Program-made: the position numbers and the translations under genes | NCBI GenBank assembly: GCA_964635015.1 | Contig: CAZWMS010000002.1 | Location: 11,726-75,725 of the forward strand | Reading direction: 5' to 3' | Source of the DNA: CAJWPI01 sp964635015 | GTDB taxonomy: Bacteria; Pseudomonadota; Gammaproteobacteria; Magnimaribacterales; Magnimaribacteraceae | Length of the DNA: 64,000 nucleotides | Notes under the pieces: generated by a model | What the model saw: the letters and a program-made list of their open reading frames with translations, nothing else | The model's database searches: none | What the model was told of the DNA's origin: nothing | In this document: positions 61,991-64,000 of the stretch, piece by piece | How the letters are laid out: the number at the start of each line of letters is the position of its first letter | Position numbering within the stretch: position 1 is the stretch's first letter

Positions 61991-63925
61991 ATGGGGTTTT
62001 TTAAATACAGCATGTCAATGAGAAAAAAAATAATTTCTGCTTTAATCTTATCGAATAGATACCAAAAGAGTTCTTTTAAGATCTTATGTGACTTGTTGAT
62101 ACTTATAAGTACTGTTTGGACTGCCTATGTCTTAGATTTTGGCTCAATTTATCCTTTTACTTTTTCTAATTACGGCATTTTCTTGTCTTCAGTTCTGATA
62201 GCAATACCAGTTTTTATTATATTTGACCTTTATAAGTCCATAATAAGGTTTATCGGTTTTAAAGAAATTTGGGTTATAGTTAAAGCAGTTACCATTTACT
62301 CTTTTCTTTGGGGGCTTGTTGTCTCTTATTTTTATCCAGAAGAATCTAACCTAACTGTATTTTTTATGCATTGGCTATTAGTCCTTGTATTAATTGTATC
62401 AAGTAGAATGATAGCTGTTTGGATTTTCTCTGATATTCCCTCTGCTTCTAACGTCATTATTTATGGAGCTGGTTCAGCGGGCCTACAGCTAGCTACAGCC
62501 TTAAGGGTCAGCAGAGAGATGAACCCCATTGGTTTTATTGATGGAGATAAGTCATTACAAGGAAGCTATTTGAGCGGATTAGAGGTTTATCAGCCTTCAC
62601 AATTGGGTAAAGTCGTTAGAAGAAAAAGTGTTCAAGAAGTCCTTATAGCAATTCCTTCAGCAAGAAAAGCAATCTTGCAGGACATTTTTTCAAGTGTAGA
62701 AGAATTACCAGTGAAGGTAAGAATTATTCCTGGTGTAGCAGAGCTTGCACAAGGCAAGGTATCAATAGCAGATCTTAAAGTATTAGAAGTAACTGATTTA
62801 TTAGGCAGAGAAATAGAAAAACCAGATGTTGATTTATTGATGAAGAATATTCATAAGAAAAATGTTTTAGTTACAGGAGCAGGAGGGTCGATAGGGTCAG
62901 AACTCTCTCGTCAAGTATTGAAGGAGAAGCCTAAGACTTTAGTCTTGTATGAGATTTCAGAATTTGCTCTTTATAAAATAGAAAAAGAATTGGAAAAAAG
63001 TTCTTCTGATACAGATATCAAACCTATTTTAGGAAATGTTATGGATAAATCTAGATTAAAAGAAGTATGCAGAACATTCAATATTAATACTATTTATCAT
63101 GCAGCAGCATACAAGCACGTGCCAATGGTGGAGATGAATACCGTTCAAAGTATAGAAAATAATATATTTGGAACACTTTCATGTACTGAAGTTGCAATAA
63201 ATGAGGGAGTGGAAACTTTTGTATTAGTTTCTACAGATAAAGCAGTTAGACCAACAAATGTTATGGGGGCAACAAAGAGGTTCTCAGAGATGATCCTCCA
63301 AGCATTAGCTGAAGATCAAAGGCTGAAAGAAAGCAAAAAAAAGACAAGGATTGTTATAGTGCGCTTTGGTAATGTTCTTGATTCTTCAGGTTCAGCCGTG
63401 CCTCTTTTTAGAGAACAAATAGAAAATGGGGGACCAATTACGGTAACCGACCCCAAGGTTATTAGATATTTTATGTCTATCCCCGAAGCGGCTGGCTTAG
63501 TAGTTCAAGCTGGTGCAATGGGAAAGGGGGGAGATGTTTTTGTCTTAGATATGGGTGAACCTATAAAAATAGTAGATTTAGCAAAGAGAATGATTAGATT
63601 AAGTGGCCTTGAGGTTAGAGACAAAGAAAATCCAGAAGGAGACATTGAGATAGTTTTTACGGGATTGAGAGAAGGCGAAAAATTATTTGAAGAATTACTA
63701 ATTGGAAACAATATTTCTTCTACTAACCACAAAGGCATCATGAGAGCCGAAGAAGAATATTTGCCCCTATTAAGGATAGAAGATCTATTGGGAGATCTAA
63801 GAAAGGGTGTAGAATTGAGAGATCAAGATGCATTAATTAAGATTCTTACAGAGAATATTTCAGGTTTTGAGCTTAAATCTGGGATGAATGATCTTATCTA
63901 TTTAAGTAAGCTTAAGGATAAATGA
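61991..63925 (+). CDS. wbpM: UDP-GlcNAc 4,6-dehydratase, WbpM-like
   Basis: About 644 residues from the ATG at 61991. A GTG at 61961 would overlap wbpL, and an ATG at 62012 is another option. N-terminal membrane helices up to about residue 115 are followed by a first Rossmann motif (GAGSAGLQLATAL), then the catalytic dehydratase domain (VTGAGGSIGSELSRQ). The active site has Ser/Thr and M-x3-K in NVMGATKRFSEM, the S-M-K triad typical of WbpM rather than S-Y-K. It forms UDP-4-keto-6-deoxy-GlcNAc for WbpV. It is the last gene of the locus. Confidence 0.93.
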   Translation: MGFFKYSMSMRKKIISALILSNRYQKSSFKILCDLLILISTVWTAYVLDFGSIYPFTFSNYGIFLSSVLIAIPVFIIFDLYKSIIRFIGFKEIWVIVKAVTIYSFLWGLVVSYFYPEESNLTVFFMHWLLVLVLIVSSRMIAVWIFSDIPSASNVIIYGAGSAGLQLATALRVSREMNPIGFIDGDKSLQGSYLSGLEVYQPSQLGKVVRRKSVQEVLIAIPSARKAILQDIFSSVEELPVKVRIIPGVAELAQGKVSIADLKVLEVTDLLGREIEKPDVDLLMKNIHKKNVLVTGAGGSIGSELSRQVLKEKPKTLVLYEISEFALYKIEKELEKSSSDTDIKPILGNVMDKSRLKEVCRTFNINTIYHAAAYKHVPMVEMNTVQSIENNIFGTLSCTEVAINEGVETFVLVSTDKAVRPTNVMGATKRFSEMILQALAEDQRLKESKKKTRIVIVRFGNVLDSSGSAVPLFREQIENGGPITVTDPKVIRYFMSIPEAAGLVVQAGAMGKGGDVFVLDMGEPIKIVDLAKRMIRLSGLEVRDKENPEGDIEIVFTGLREGEKLFEELLIGNNISSTNHKGIMRAEEEYLPLLRIEDLLGDLRKGVELRDQDALIKILTENISGFELKSGMNDLIYLSKLKDK

Positions 63926-63945
63926 GCATTAGATTTACTAATTCA

Positions 63946-64000
63946 GGCTGGGTGGCAGAGTGGTTATGCAGAGGATTGCAAATCCTTGTACGCCGGTTCG
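63946..64000 (+). tRNA. tRNA-Cys (GCA), 3' end cut by window edge
   Basis: About 55 of 74 bases are present. The acceptor 5' strand is GGCTGGG. The anticodon stem GAGGA/TCCTT encloses loop TTGCAAA, giving anticodon GCA at 63978-63980. GCCGGTTCG begins the T arm. It starts 20 bases after wbpM. In E. coli and Pseudomonas tRNA-Cys follows pgsA and tRNA-Gly; no tRNA-Gly is present here. Confidence 0.93.

Noticed and set aside
1..64000. Insertion sequences, prophage or CRISPR
   Set aside because: No transposase, integrase, Cas-like protein or spaced direct-repeat array was seen on either strand.

Overview
The window is a gene-dense, AT-rich chromosomal segment from a gammaproteobacterium. Gene order resembles Pseudomonas and relatives: gyrA-serC-pheA-hisC-tyrA-aroA-cmk-rpsA-ihfB, uvrC-pgsA, ubiG next to a Gph/MupP-type phosphatase, scpA-scpB-rluB, and glyA-nrdR-ribD. 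Very short intergenic gaps (none above about 155 bases), many 4-base gene overlaps, low GC, a TonB receptor and a PQQ enzyme suggest a streamlined marine lineage such as SAR86. That placement is an inference from style and synteny, not proof. There are no transposases, phage genes or CRISPR arrays.

Region 1 (1-10.5 kb) is housekeeping. A leftward run holds nth, glyA, nrdR, ribD and the start of ribB. A rightward run holds a small LETM1-like ORF, a thiolase, thiL, pgpA and ribA. A second leftward run ends with xseB-ispA-dxs. Riboflavin genes are split between two runs of opposite direction.

Region 2 (10.5-21 kb) is a leftward block: DAHP synthase, a protein with three tandem DnaT-type domains, an RND efflux pair behind a perfect inverted repeat, a PQQ- and haem-dependent alcohol dehydrogenase that looks like a lipoprotein, and a TonB-dependent receptor directly downstream of it. 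The pairing suggests periplasmic alcohol oxidation plus uptake of a cofactor or metal.

Region 3 (21-44 kb) is core metabolism and information processing: nadE, scpA-scpB-rluB, ubiG and phosphatase, three-gene pnt transhydrogenase, gyrA, the aromatic amino acid/serC/cmk/rpsA/ihfB run, lapA (without lapB), pyrF, a small cupin, uvrC and pgsA. PheA lacks the usual fused chorismate mutase and has an altered phenylalanine-binding motif.

Region 4 (44-63.9 kb) is a complete-looking Wzx/Wzy-type surface polysaccharide (probably O-antigen) locus ending in the start of a tRNA-Cys gene. It has a Wzz chain-length regulator, a polytopic protein that may be the polymerase, rfbB-rfbA-rfbC plus a sugar C-methyltransferase (a noviose-like branched deoxysugar route), an AsnB-type amidotransferase, three glycosyltransferases, a methyltransferase, Wzx, WbpP/WbpO (UDP-GalNAcA) and WbpV/WbpL/WbpM (UDP-QuiNAc or FucNAc and chain initiation). 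Pathway content is close to Pseudomonas aeruginosa O6, with the branched deoxysugar as the distinctive addition. The locus sits between pgsA and tRNA-Cys, genes that lie close together in E. coli and Pseudomonas.
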